Positions 16,256 to 41,530 of a stretch of DNA of 64,000 nucleotides are shown here, in pieces. The stretch is from Salvelinus alpinus. Its lineage: Eukaryota > Chordata > Actinopteri > Salmoniformes > Salmonidae. The DNA lies in contig NC_092120.1 of the NCBI RefSeq assembly GCF_045679555.1, positions 8,483,805 to 8,547,804 of the forward strand, given 5' to 3'. A program made the translations under genes and the position numbers. The notes under the pieces are model-generated. The model was not told the origin of the DNA. It did no database searches and worked only from the letters and a program-made list of their open reading frames with translations. How positions within the stretch are numbered: position 1 is the stretch's first letter; the number at the start of each line of letters is the position of its first letter.

Positions 16256-19200
16256 ATGGTGGTGGACTACAAGCAGAACCACAAAAATCTCAAACGCAAA
16301 TTGAAATTCATGGTTTATGTGAGTATTAATGTTTCATCCAATTGTCAATGACGTGCTATTATTATTATAACACCTATTAGCCAAGGAACTGTAATTTACA
16401 GAGTTGAACTGTTGTATTTCGCTACTTGTCTCCGTTTAGGAGTAGGAGTGTTTTCAGGAAGTGCTCAGAAGATCCCAGAAGAAGCTGCTCAAAGTGTCCA
16501 GAGATAAAAGGTGGGTGGGTGAATCTAGAAGTTTGTTTAGTTTGTTTAGTTTGGACAGATACCCCATCTGTCCAGCGAATTTGTCACACTGTAGCAAAAC
16601 CTTTTACTACGATGTGCTACTAAGAAATACACCCCTGTTGAATGTGTACACATACTGTACAAGCATCTTCAAAGTTAAAAATGGTCTTTCCTGGGCTTCT
16701 ATTCTCTTCTCTTGCAGTTTTCTGTTGGACCGATTGTTACAGTACGAGCGGGTGGACGAGGACTCCTCAGGTAGGTCTTAAGCACCAAGTGTCAATGTTT
16801 CATTCTCCACAATATCTGTTATTTTCTTAATAGCTCAACCAATACTGATCAGGAAGTTACCTGCCTTGCTGTGGAGTATTTTCAGTATGGATCATGTTAG
16901 TATGTTGATGTACAGTGTCTGATTGTCATGTTGTGTTTCAGATTCTGATGCCACAGCCTCTTCTGAGAACAATGAAGGAGAGGGCACCAGGGAGAGGGAG
17001 AGAGACGGAGGAAAGAAGTGAGGATGCAGCATGCCAGCAACACAGACAATATTTCAAATTGCACTCTTTCTATTACTGTACTCTCTCCATCTTTGCCATT
17101 CTCTCTCACTGTCTCACTATTTAAGAACAGATATAGCCCTTGGTTCACCCCAGACTTGACTGCCCTTGACCATCACAAAAACATCCTGTGGCGTTCTGCA
17201 TAAGTATCGAATAGCCCCCGCGATAAGCAACTTTTCAGGGAAGTCAGGAACCAATATACTCAGTCAGTTAGGAAAGCTAAGGCTAGCAGAAATTTGAATC
17301 CTGTAGCACAGGAAAGTCAGGAAAGGAAAGACACTGTAAAGTCCATGGAGAATAAGAGCACCTCCTCCCAGCTGCCCACTGCACTGAGGCTAGGAAACAC
17401 TGTCACCACTGATAAATCTACGATAATCGTTACTTTCAATAAGCATGTTTCTACATCTGGCCAAGCTTTTCACCTGGCTACCATTTCACCTGGCTTCCAC
17501 CTACCCCGGCCAACAGCTCAGCACCCCCTGCAGCAACTTGCCCAAGCCCCCCCCCGCCCCGCTTCTCCTTCACCCAAATTCAGACAGTTGATGTTCTGAA
17601 AGAGCTGCAATATCTGGATCCCTACAAATCAGCTGGGCTAGACAATCTGGACCCTCTTTCTAAAATTATTCGCCAAAATTGTTACAACCCCTATAACTAG
17701 CATGTTCAACCTCTTGTATCATCTGAGATCCCCAAAGATTGTAAATCTGCCGCGGTCATCCCCCTCTTCAAAGGGGGAGACACTCTAGACCTAAACTGTT
17801 ATAGACCTATATCCATCCTGCCCTGCCTTTCTAAGGTCTTCGAAAGCCAAGTTAAAAAACAGATCCCCGACCATTTCGAATCCCACCGTACCTTCTCCTC
17901 TGTGCAATCTGGTTTCAGAGCTGGTCATGGGTGTACCTCAGCCACGCTCAAAGTCCTAAACGATATCATAACCGCCATCGATAAAAGACAGTACTGTGCA
18001 GCCGTCTTCATCGACCTGGCCAAGGCTTTCTACTCTGTCAATCACCGCATTCTTAGCGGAAGACTCAATAGCCTTGGTTTCTCAAATGACTGCCTCGCCT
18101 GGTTCACCAACTACTTCTCAGATAGAGTTCAGTGTGTCAAATCGGAGGGCCTGTTGTCCGGATCTCTAGCAGTCTATGGGGGTGCCACAGGGTTCAATGA
18201 TGTCGCTCTTGCTGCTGGTGGTTCTCTGATCCACCTCTACGCAGACGACACCATTCTGTATACCCTTCTTTGGACACTGTGTTAACAAATCTCCAAACGA
18301 ACTTCAATGCCATAGAACACTCCTTCCGTGGCCTCCAACTGATCTTAAATGCTAGTAAAACTAAATGCATGCTCTTTAACCGATTGTTGCCCGCCCGACT
18401 AGCATCACTACTCTGGACGGTGCTGACTTAGAATATGTGGACAACTACAAATACCTAGGCGTCTGGTTAGACTGTAAACTCTCCTTCCAGACTCACGTTA
18501 AGCATCTCCAATCCAAAATTAAATCTAGAATCGGCTTCCTATTTCGCAACAAAGCCTCCTTCACTCATGCTGCCAAACATACCCTCGTAAAACTGACTAT
18601 CCTACCGATCCTTGACTTCGGCGATGTCATTTACAAAATAGTCTCCAACACTCTCCTCAGCAACTGGATGTAGTCTATCACAGTGCCATCCGTTTTGTCA
18701 CCAAAGCCCCATATCCTACCCACCACTGCGACCTGTATGCTCTCGTTGGCTGGCCCTCACTACATATTCGTTGTCAAACCCACTTGCTCCAGGTCATCTA
18801 TAAGTCTTTGCTAGGTAAAGCCCCACCTTATCTCAGCTCACTGGTCACCATAGCAGCACCCACTCGTAGCACGCGCTCCAGCAGGTATATTTCACTGGTC
18901 ATCCCCAAAGCCAACACTTACTTTGGCCACCTTTCCTTACAGTTCTCTGCTGCCGATGACTGGAACGAATTACAAAAATCACTGAAGCTGGAGTTTTATA
19001 TCTCCCTCTCTAATTTTAAGCATCAGCTGTCAGAGCAGCTTACCGATCACTGCACCTGTACACAACCAATCTGTAAATAGCACACCCAACTACCTCATCC
19101 CCATATTGTTATTTATCCTCTTGCTCTTTTGCACACCAGTATTTCTACTTGCACATCATCATCTGCACATCTATCACGCCAGTGTTAATGCTAAATTGCA

Positions 19201-20578
19201 ATTATTTTACCTCTATGGCTTATTTATTGCCTTACCTCTTTACTCTTTTACATTTGCACACACTGTACATAGATTTTTCTATTGTGTTATTGACTGTATG
19301 TTTGTTTATCCCATGTGTAACTTTGTGTTGTTTGTGTCGCACTGCTTTGCTTTATCTTGGCCAGGTCGCAGTTGTAAATGAAAACTTGTTCTCAACTGGC
19401 CTGGTTAAATAAAGGTGAAATAAATAAAAATACATTTATTCAACTGTCTCTCTTGTGAATTCTCTCAGGAGAAGTAGCCCTGGCATAGGCCTTCCTTCAT
19501 CCTCCCATCTCTCTCTCCTCTCTCGTTCTGGAGTGAACCCTCTCCAGTCGTCCGGCAGTATCCCGTACCTCAACACAGTGAGTTATTATCGCCTTCCCCT
19601 CACTGAATCTATACAATCAATAACTATAACATCATTGATTGTTGCCATTATCGTTTTCTCATTACCGAAGATAATCACTGTTTTGATTTGGGGCATTATT
19701 AATATTGTTTTATTATATGTTTACTGTATCTTTTGCTGTCTATCATGTTTTATTTTTCGGGGCTGTACCTACAGTGTGTGTGTGTGTGTGTGTGTATGTT
19801 TGTTTTGGAAATTGTCACTGTGTGTGTGTGTGTGTGTGTGTGGTGGGAAGTTGCCCTTCCCACCAGAGTATTTGCCTCCACCAGCTGAGAGAATGAAGAA
19901 AGAGAGAAAGACAAAGGCGCCCAAACACAAGAAAGAGACATCGGGGAAGGTGATGGGGAGGAGGAGGAGATCACAGATGAGGGAACAGACATGTGGCACG
20001 TAGGCTATTGAGTTAGGGTCTAGAAGAGAGTGTTTCTACAGTATAACTGCACTACATATGACAGGTTAGGTGCAGGCCTACAGTAGGCTATAGGAAGGTC
20101 CATAACATTGTGGCATCATCAATGAAGTAATGTACTGCCATAATATCCTGGACTCTTTTCATTTCTAATTCCTGACCATTCATTTAAAGGGTTATTCTTC
20201 CTCAGTAGACGAACTACATCCCAGATGGAACCCTATTCTTGCCCCACAGAGCTCTGGTCAAAACTAGTGCACTATAAAGGAAATAGGGTGCAATTTGGGA
20301 CTCAGTCCAAGTCATCTACCCCTCTCTTTCTCCATTGCATCTCTCATTCCATCTTCCTTTTACCTCCCTCCGCTTAGGTGGTGGCCCCTTTAGCAGCCAA
20401 CAACCCAACGGGCCCAACTGCCCCTCCCACATCCAGCGCCTCGTTCAACTGGGTGCCCAGGCAGATGCTGAGTGGAGACGCGGCGGAGGAGGAGGGAGAG
20501 AGCGACGGAGACTCAGACAGTGGAGACAACGACATGGGGGAAGGAGAAGAGGCTGACCTTGTCATCGATATCCCCAAC

Positions 20579-20584
<6 letters not shown>
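16256..20584 (+). CDS. ino80e: INO80 complex subunit E
   Basis: INO80E is a small accessory subunit of the nuclear INO80 ATP-dependent chromatin remodeller. Seven coding exons: 16256-16318, 16446-16510, 16718-16770, 16942-17017, 19469-19577, 19851-19949, 20378-20584, giving 223 residues against ~244 in human. Recognisable blocks in order: DYKQNHKNLKRKLKF, ECFQEVLRRSQKKLLKVSRD, SFLLDRLLQYERVDEDSSD with SDATASSENNE (helical coiled coil plus acidic patch), a Ser/Pro linker, LPFPPEYLPPP, a basic KKERKTKAPKHKK, and the conserved end VPRQML..ADLVIDIPNK. The ATG at 16256 is chosen because the frame is closed by TGA 17 codons upstream. Oddity: the first AG of intron 1 (16438-16439) would put GAG-TAG in frame, so an AG six bases downstream must be used. 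Intron 4 carries a LINE. A stack of tandem repeats begins at the stop codon. Confidence 0.87.
17125..19436 (+). mobile_element. L2/CR1-like LINE, 5'-truncated and broken, in INO80E intron 4
   Basis: The reverse transcriptase is visible in pieces: QSGFRAGHGCTSATLKVLND, AAVFIDLAKAFYSVNHRIL, YADDTILY (catalytic YADD) and YKYLGVWLDCKLSF. It ends with the C-terminal ITVPTR-like TIAAPTRSTRSSRYISLVIP block. Frames are interrupted between 18285 and 18437 and again near 18673. The 3' end carries the tail GGTTAAATAAAGGTGAAATA. There is no endonuclease domain. Same strand as INO80E. Inactive. Confidence 0.85.
20215..20312. mobile_element. Second copy of the AGTGCACTA foldback MITE
   Basis: TCCCAGATGGAACCCTATTC..ACTAGTGCACTATAAAGGAAATAGGGTGCAATTTGGGA matches the 6955-7060 family. 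It lies in INO80E intron 6, about 65 bp before the last exon. Confidence 0.55.
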
Positions 20585-20798
<214 letters not shown>

Positions 20799-20807
20799 GA
20801 AAGAGTG

Positions 20808-21304
20808 TGTAAGACCATAATGTGACTCTGTGGATTCAACCCCTCCCACTGTCAAATGCTTAGCCAAGCTCCCCCCAGTGGACCTTCAGGTTACTGCAAC
20901 AATATCTCTCTCTAAGCAATGTGACCTGTCATAATAATGTTACTAATTGACTCCTTTAATGTAATTTTACTGCCTTCTACTGTTATACAAGTCATGGAAG
21001 AAATGGTATTGAAGGCATGGACAGCTACAGGACTGCATACATGTAGCACCTACCTTTTTATAGGAAACTGTCAAATAATGAATTTTCTTTTGGAGATAAT
21101 GGAGATGTTATGTTTTCTACCAATGACTTTTCAAAATTTAATTGCATTAAAGTGGTAACATTTCAGATGACTGTGGTAGTTGTTGCTGAAAGCCTAATGG
21201 ACTGGTAGTATAGTGTAGTATGTGCTGCACAGACATGCAGTACTGCGCTTTTACTCAAAACAAATGTTTCTATTGGCTGTGCCTGGAGACAAAAGCCTTT
21301 TATG
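20808..21304 (+). other. Likely INO80E 3' UTR
   Basis: Unique A/T-rich sequence. A candidate poly(A) signal ATTAAA lies in GCATTAAAGTGG near 21146. No coding exon seen. Confidence 0.4.
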
Positions 21305-21666
21305 CTGTGTTCATAACCAAATGGGAAGGTGGATTTTTACCACTTACAACTGGGAAAAATCCACTTGAACGCCCCTTCAACTCGTAAAATCTAGTAGGAA
21401 ACTCGTCTATCATCCCTGAGCTCTGACTTCTCGCACATGCTGACCTCTGACGTCACCTACTAAGGAAATTACCTCGATAACAGCATTTTCGGCAGTTAAA
21501 TGTAATTTGTTTACAAGCATTATAACTACTTTTAGTTTATGGTTGACACAGATTGTTGGCCATTAGCCAGTCAGCGTTTCTCAACGAGTTGAGAATACAT
21601 CCAACTGTTATTTACGACTTGACAACTGGTAATTAGTACCTTCCCACTTGGTTATGAACGCAGCAC
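21305..21666. mobile_element. MITE with ~25-bp terminal inverted repeats
   Basis: Left end CTGTGTTCATAACCAAATGG, right end CCACTTGGTTATGAACGCAG. The reverse complement of the right end matches the left end at nearly every position. About 360 bp, non-coding. hAT-like by appearance, but no clear 8-bp duplication was found. Confidence 0.65.
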
Positions 21667-22399
21667 AAAGCCCAACCCAAAACTATCACACCCAAAAGCT
21701 CTCATACCGCAGCAGCCATGCAGCTGTTAGTATGGAATGCATCCAAACAACCTAAAGCTACAAACAAAGGATGTAATGAGGAAATAATGAGTGTCTTTGC
21801 TACAGACTAATAACTGTGTCTGTGAATATAATAAGGAACAGTGTGACACTGTCGGAAAACTAATTATGCACTGATAAAGATTTTTCTTGGTGGAAATTAC
21901 ACATGTCAAACTATTAGCCTAATCTCCCTCAGATGTGCATTGATGTGTAGCCTATCCCATAAAAGGAATTCTCCTACCAGACAGTTCTAACTGTCAGGCC
22001 CAAGGGTGCACTGAAGACTCCATGTGATCCCAGTCATAACACGTAGCAGGACAAACCTGGTTTGTGACCCCCTATGTCAGAGGTCACATAGGTGAAGAGC
22101 TTAATTATTATGCTCTCGTCTTTCCTCTCGTCATCTCACAGAGATTGCAATGGGTTGAATTGGATGACTCCTATCAATTTCCACATTTCCCTCAGCTTTA
22201 CTAAACCAAGTGGCCGCTGAAACACAAAATCTAAAATAATTTTGTCTTTATAGCCGAGAAAATGTAATTCAGTCAATAGAATCTATTTTGGAACCTTGGT
22301 GAGAGAGCTACTGTGTGATATTCAACACTAGGCCACTGCTGTAAGATATACTGCTGTGGTTTCACTGTGCACCCTAATAGTGCACTCGGCTAAAATAAA
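21667..22399. other. Intergenic, no gene seen
   Basis: Unique, mostly A/T-rich sequence between INO80E and the SINE upstream of the ENDOD1-like gene. No recognisable exon or repeat end. Confidence 0.4.
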
Positions 22400-22409
22400 T
22401 TCAGCACTT

Positions 22410-22880
22410 AATTTTTTTTATTTGACCCCCTTTTCTCCCCAATTTTCGTGGTATCCAATTGCTAGTAATTACTATCTTATCTCATCAACTCCCGTACGGG
22501 CTCGGGAGAGACGAAGGTCGAAAGCCATGCGTCCTCCGAATCACAACCCAACCCACTGCTTCTTATTAACACAGCGCGCCTCCAACCCGGAAGCCAGCCA
22601 CACCAATGTGTCGGAGGAAACACCGTGCACCTGGCTCCCTTGGTTAGCGCGCACTGCGTCCGGCCCGCCACAGGAGTCGCTGGTGCGCGATGAGACAAGG
22701 ATATCCCTACCGGCCAAACCCTCCCTAACCCGGACGACGCTAGGCCAATTGTGCGTCGCCCCACGGACCTCCCGGTCGCGGCCGGCTGCGACAGAGCCTG
22801 GGCGCGAACCAAGAGTCTAGGGGCGCAGCTAGCGCTGCGATGGAGTGCCCTAGACCACTGCGCCACCTGGGAGGCCCAAG
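22410..22880 (-). mobile_element. tRNA-derived SINE, near full length, with target-site duplication
   Basis: On the minus strand the head starts GGGCCTCCCAGGTGGCGCAG (A-box region) and carries the B-box-like GGTTCGCGCCCAGG. The body includes CGCAGCCGGCCGCGACCGGG and the element ends in an A-rich tail (T run at 22410). Flanks TCAGCACTTA (22400-22409) and TCAGCACTTT (about 22881-22890) form the duplication. Related copies are at 35482-35867 and 58545-58642. Confidence 0.85.
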
Positions 22881-23446
22881 TCAGCACTTTCTAAGAGGTG
22901 TGTGTTTTAACAGAGAAAATGAATCATTAAGCTGTCAATCAGACAGCCAAACCTTGTTTGGGAATGGAGACTTACAGGTAATAGGAACTGGTTACTGGGT
23001 GTGGGTCTGCTGTGTACCTAACAGTAATGAGAGGTAAAGGTGTAACCAAAAAAGAGCTATGAAAGAGAGAGGAAGGAGGGAGGGAGAGCCAGGTAGAGGT
23101 GTAGCTAGAGGGAGAATGTGTGTGTGAGGGAGGGAGGGAGGAAGAGTGAGCTTGTCAATGAGGGAGAGAGAAGCAGAGTGTAAGCAAGACTGTGCCCAGA
23201 CACATACAGACAGCACAGCACACACAGTCCAAGGAGAAAGACATGGGTGGAGGCGCTGATAGGGTGGAAGAGAAAAAAGAAGGGAGAGATTGAGAAAGGG
23301 ATAGAAGAACGACATACCAGAGATTCCCTGGCTGTCAACCCTAGCTACCGGCCATTATCCTCTCCCATCTGCGTAGATACAGCACAAACCTCTGGATTAT
23401 TTACCAGCCTCTCTCTCTGTGAGTGTGTGGGTTTGCTGAGCTCACC

Positions 23447-25930
23447 ATGCTGCTGCTGCGGTGGTGTCCTGCTGGTGTCAGTGTCAGTACTGCAGGCTGG
23501 ATCTTGCTGGGGCTGACTCTGGAGCTGTCTCTACCAGTCACGGCACTATCAGAACCAGACCCAGGCTTCTCCCTCTGCAGACAGAGCTTCTACAGACAGA
23601 CCCCCCCCCTGGGCCTCTCTGTAGGTGGGGGGCCCCTCCTGACACCCCTCTGTCACAGGCTGCCAAGGGGACAGTCGTTCGCCACGCTCTACCACCCGAC
23701 CTGTGACGCAGCTGTTTACTCTGCCTTTCAACTCAGCCAAGGATGGGGGGTGAGAGGAGGAAAGGAGGAGGGGGTAAGGGAGCATTCTTTTATTTCTATT
23801 ATGTGGAAACAGTGGAATCATTGTCATGCATGGACTGCGTAAGCACTACCTTGTACAGTTTAGTGTACATTCTCAACACAATCACACAAGTTATAGCGGA
23901 CATGATCAAACCAACAGTATACCACTCTTTTCCTCCAGCTGTAGTACAATCATGTTTTTGTGATATGAAACTTGTTCAAGTGAAAGGAAACTCTCGTCCT
24001 GTAGAGGCAGTCAACTTACTGTTGATATCAACATTCCATGCAAACCTGGCCTTGTTAAAACAAGTCAGAGTGAACAGAAAGATGAATGTGAACAACAGTT
24101 TGATATTTGACTCAGATGTCTGTCAGGAGACAAGCTCCCTAACACTCACAAAACTAGAATGGTCTGCATGGCATATTATTTCTGCCATGACACCTGAGTA
24201 AAAGACGTCCTCCTCTATCCTACTCTACATTGACACTAAATGTACTGTAATGTACAGTAAGCTTTACCCAAATAAGGGCCAAACATTCATTTATCATGAT
24301 GTTAATACTAATTGCATTAGTGATTCAATATATGCACTTTGACTAATGATTCCTAACCTATCTCATAGACAGAGAAGGAGGAAGAGGATGCCAGAGGGGA
24401 GGACGAAGGGTCCCAGGTGATGACCCCAGCCCTGCTCCAAGGGGATGTGGCGGGGGGTAATCCCCAAGCTCATTCTGACTCTCCCCTCCACCAGTGGGGC
24501 TCCCTGGCCACAGAGCTGATCCAGAGCAGCGTCCTGCCCCAGTGTGGCTCCACAGGGGGCCAGCTCTACGTCCTGACAGGGCTCAGGCTGGGGCCCGGGA
24601 TGGAGGAGGGTGGGGATGGGGGGTGTGAGGCTGGGGTGCAATGGTCTGCAGTGTGCTGTGCTGGCCCAGAGGGACAGAGTGGGTTCAGTGTGGGGGTAGT
24701 GAGAGAGACAGGGGGAGGGGAGAGGGTGGTGAGTGTTAAGGAGCTGGAACACATGATTGGAGTGACAGATCTATTTTCAGAGGGTTGCGGGGAAGCAAAT
24801 GGGGAAACGGAGGAAGACATAGTGACACTGCTCAGTGATGCGATGGTCGGAGTCGTAGAAAAGCAAAGAGCGGTCGCAAGGCCAGACGCCATTGAGGAAA
24901 CACTAGATGAGACTACTGACCAAAGCATAGAGGCACTACCTGCCGACACAGAACCTCTCATCACTCCTTCAGTGGACAACGAGACACTGGCCTCTGAGTC
25001 GGACACAGAGTCGTCCAGCAACCCTCTGGTGTATATCATCACCTCCTCTGTCTCCCTGCTCATGGCCCCTCTACGCCCTGTAGTCTCCACCCTCATTGGG
25101 ATCCCTGGACAGGTGATTACTGATGGAATGCAATACTGTGATTGAATTGAATTGAATTTATTTTGGGTAACAGACATATTAAACAAAATGTACAAGGTGG
25201 ACTCAGAGGATATCACTTGAAAGTATTAATTAAAACGCTCGTTTCCAAAGTGGTCCTCGATGGTAAAAACAATAACACATGATGGTTCCATATCCTTTTA
25301 TATTTCTGATCACAAAAATAAGTTTCTGTTATAACAGACAATATCTTGTAACAGAACATATCTCCTCTCCTCGTCTAGGTGGCCTTTGTCCTACAGGAAG
25401 ACCTGGGGGTCCTGTCTGCCCTGCCAGGCGACATCCTTTCTGTGTTCTACAACATGGCGTCTGACCTGGTGTCTGGGGTCGGCTCAGTCACAGGCCTGAT
25501 ACTTGGTGTGGGGGAGATGTGCTTCTCCACCCTGTACTGCATTACAGCCCCACTGGTGGGCTCTCTGTTCACCAGCTGCCAGGACGGGGTCACAGGGGTG
25601 GGCACCCTGGCCTGGGATGGGGTGGGCATATTCGGGAGGATCTTTGACAACGCCTGGTGGGTGTCCAGGGTGGTCGGGGACCAGGCGTGGGAGCAGGGTG
25701 GGGGGTATGTGGGGTCGGTGGTGTCTGAGATGGGAGGGCAGGTGAAGGCAGTGGGTGGGGGACTGGGGAAGCTGGCGTGGAGGTGTGGGAATGGGGTGGG
25801 GAACGCGGTGAGGTTGGCAGGAGGGCTGGTAGTAGGGAGCGCGGAAACGGTTGTGGAGAATGTGATGGAGGCCTTTGGGCAGGACCAGAACTGTGGATGG
25901 TTTGGGTCTACAGAGAATGTTCATCAATAA
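23447..25930 (+). CDS. ENDOD1-like protein (endonuclease-domain-containing 1 family), probably non-catalytic
   Basis: Three exons join in phase: 23447-23749, 24369-25112, 25379-25930, giving 532 residues (human ENDOD1 is ~500). A hydrophobic N-terminus near residues 17-35 (WILLGLTLELSLPVTALS) looks like a signal peptide. Next comes the family-typical block LCRQSFYRQTPPLGLS, a CHRLPRGQSFATLYHPTCD segment and AVYSAFQL. Exon 2 keeps a GGQLYVLTG segment like that following the nuclease core, but I see no D-R-G-H motif, so the His/Asn-metal catalytic centre appears missing. Exon 3 is very Gly/Val-rich and hydrophobic (VSGVGSVTGLILGVGEM.., LGKLAWRCGNGVGNAVRLA), suggesting membrane association. Family members are secreted or membrane proteins of poorly known role. 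The assignment rests on the N-terminal block and overall layout. Confidence 0.7.
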
Positions 25931-26590
25931 CATTGCAGATTTATTGCAAACCTTGAAAATTGTGTATCGTATTCTTATAAAGTATGTAAATATGCACCAG
26001 ATAGCAAGAGAGAATTGATGGGTACACCGCAATGCCAAAGCCTCTAGCTAAGCTGTCTAACATAAACCCATAGTTAGTCACACAACACATTTTCATATTT
26101 TTTTGCTCCCTAAAGTAGATGACTTCTACTTCTACTACTTCTTAGTTGTAAAGAAGCAGGATCCCAAAAGACTAAAGCTGAGATGAATGGTATATGTGTC
26201 AGAAAGTGAAGCAGGGTAGCCCCATGGCCATTTGATCAATTACAATATGGTATTATTTTGAGGAAACATGCTTTCACTGTGTGAGTTCAAATGGTAATAG
26301 GTGTTAGAATTGATGTTACTTTATGAACTATATGCTTGCTTGATTAAAAAAGGATAATTGATTGATCACACCCACTCAGACTAATGCAATTTTTTAATTT
26401 GTCTATCAATATATTTTGCCTTAAAGCTGGATCGTTTTAATTTGCACATTCATAACACTGCAATAATTGGTCTGAGTGAGACTCTGGACAAATGTCATTG
26501 TCAATTTGGAAAAGGCATTCTTGCAGACCGCCTTGGTGTGGCGGAAATGAATCTGACCAAAGAGTCCTTCGAACCAAACATGTGCGCCAT
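25931..26590. other. Intergenic, no gene seen
   Basis: Follows the ENDOD1-like stop and contains its likely 3' UTR. No exon or clear repeat recognised. Confidence 0.4.
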
Positions 26591-26671
26591 ATTGCGTCAG
26601 ACGGCCGACTACTGTAATACGCTGCTTATCCGGAACTCATGAGTTGACGTCCCTTTCTTATTCATTCAAAG
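26591..26671 (+). promoter_or_regulatory. Candidate VARS1 promoter and non-coding first exon
   Basis: A compact GC-richer island holds GCGCCATATTGCG, an ETS-like ATCCGGAA and a CRE-like TTGACGTCCC. It is followed by a good donor, CAAAG|GTATGG at 26671/26672. The VARS1 coding exon begins right after an acceptor (CTAG|GGATGG, 28321/28322), so a non-coding 5' exon is required and this is the best candidate seen. Confidence 0.45.
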
Positions 26672-27169
26672 GTATGGACAACTTTTGCAAGTGCCATTTA
26701 GTTTAAAATTATGTATTATATCAAAAGTTTGTGTACGTAATTAATGGTGTAAGGCAGGCGAATAACTACCAATTTTTACGGTAAAAAGCAGAGGGATGGG
26801 GCTGGTGAAATGTAACAACTCTCAAGTTCATAGATGGAGCTATGGATGCAAGGACTGACCATTCATGATCTCAACATGATAGTTTAAAAAATAATTGGGG
26901 GCTATACCGTGTTTGTTTACATTTAGCTAACGTTACTTTGTTTACAAACATTGGAGTAAAACAAGCTTATATTTTGGGTTCTGATGGTGTACGACCATTG
27001 AACGAAGCTCATGAGGCATTTAGCTATGTTATATTTTTCAAGAATGAATGGGTACATATCATTTATTTACAATGGATATAGCAAATGCATATTGTCACTT
27101 GTAACGTTACTGCTTGCCAAAGCTGATGATTAGCTAACCGACTAAACTCAGCTCATAAACTTCCTTCAC

Positions 27170-27900
27170 CATTACATTTTTACATTTACATTTAAGTCAT
27201 TTAGCAGACGCTCTTATCCAGAGCGACTTACAAATTGGTGCATTCACCTTATGATATCCAGTGGAACAACCACTTTACAATAGTGCATCTAATTCTTTTA
27301 AGGGGGGGGGGGGGGGTTAGAAGGATTACTTCATCCTATCCTAGGTATTCCTTAAAGAGGTGGGGTTTCAGGTGTCTCCGGAAGGTGGTGATTGACTCCG
27401 CTGACCTGGCGTCGTGAGGGAGTTTGTTCCACCATTGGGGTGCCAGAGCAGCGAACAGTTTTGACTGGGCTGAGCGGGAACTGTACTTCCTCAGAGGTAG
27501 GGAGGCGAGCAGGCCAGAGGTGGATGAACGCAGTGCCCTTGTTTGGGTGTAGGGCCTGATCAGAGCCTGAAGGTACGGAGGTGCCGTTCCCCTCACAGCT
27601 CCGTAGGCAAGCACCATGGTCTTGTAGCGGATGCGAGCTTCAACTGGAAGCCAGTGGAGAGAGCGGGGTGACGTGAGAGAACTTGGGAAAGTTGAACACC
27701 AGACGGGCTGCGGCGTTCTGGATGAGTTGTAGGGGTTTAATGGCACAGGCAGGGAGCCCAGCCAACAGCGATTTGCAGTAATCCAGACGGGAGATGACAA
27801 GTGCCTGGATTAGGACCTGCGCCGCTTCCTGCGTGAGGCAGGGTCGTACTCTGCGAATGTTGTAGAGCATGAACCTACAGGAACGGGTCACCGCCATAGA
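27170..27900 (-). mobile_element. L2-like LINE 3' end
   Basis: The minus strand encodes the C-terminal part of an L2-type reverse transcriptase in two frames: CRFMLYNIRRVRPCL, DYCKSLLAGLP, LIQNAAARLVF, LHWLPVEARIRYK and FRRHLKPHLF. One frameshift lies near 27660. The 3' UTR ends with the tail seen here as TTAGCAGACGCTCTTATCCA, then A/T-rich ACATTTACATTT. Heavily 5'-truncated. Confidence 0.85.
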
Positions 27901-28323
27901 GTGGAGTTTAGTCCGCTAATGGTTAAGTTAGCTGGCTAGCCTGTTAGCATGTATTTTCTGTTTGACAGGTTAGTTGCACTAGAAAATATTGCATGAGTCG
28001 ATGCATAGCTATCTGCGCACATCTCGGTTTGTGGAACTGTCTGTTTACTTACCATATTTTTAGCTAACGTTAGCGTTTGTTACTTGCAAGAGATGTCACG
28101 TTAGTATAGCATAACTTAAGTTAGCATAAACAAACATGCCCAAAACAGTAACGGTACTGCCTACTGTTATGTAGCTAGCCTGCTAGTTTTAGCTGAGATT
28201 GGATGACTTGTGAAGTGGTTTGCATCCAATAGTCTGTACTATTTCACGAAGCATTATATTTTGCCAGCCATTATATTGTCTGACACACCCATCTCCGTCA
28301 TCATTCTCCCCCCTCTCCTAGGG

Positions 28324-41091
<12,768 letters not shown>

Positions 41092-41104
41092 CCTCTCCTC
41101 GTCC

Positions 41105-41530
41105 CCTTTTACAACATTTCGTGAGCTCCAACAGTATTGTGACTGACTTATTTTGTTTTGGCTCTGTACTCCAGCACATTGGATTTGAAATTATACAATG
41201 ACGACAGGTTAAAGTGCAGACGTTTAGATTTAATTTGAGGGTATTTTCATCCATATCGGGTGAACGCCACCATGATTGAGAAATTTAGACGTACATATGA
41301 CTTGTGCCTAACTTTCATCATTATACGCAATCATGGTAGAATCCATATTAAATGTTCTATTCTTATTTACAATAAGTGACTCCAATGAGACCGTTAATTT
41401 CTATTGGGCACAAAATATTCTGAAACACAACCCCCCCCCCCCCCCAAAAAAAAAGTGCTGTCATTTCTAAACGGTTCACCCAATATGAATGAAAATACTG
41501 AAGTTAAAGCTGACAGTCTGTACTTTGTTC
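41105..41530. mobile_element. Degenerate Tc1-like fragment in the VARS1 3' UTR region
   Basis: GTGAGCTCCAACAGTATTGT at one end, TTGGCTCTGTACTCCAGCAC, and TTAAAGCTGACAGTCTGTAC near the other end resemble the subterminal parts of a salmonid Tc1-like family. No transposase remains. Confidence 0.4.

Noticed and set aside
17902-18285. Separate host gene with reverse-transcriptase similarity
   Set aside because: Part of a broken LINE in an INO80E intron, with frameshifts and an L2-type tail.
24566-25216. 216-codon minus-strand frame
   Set aside because: Antisense of ENDOD1-like exon 2; Ser-rich low complexity and no splice or start support.
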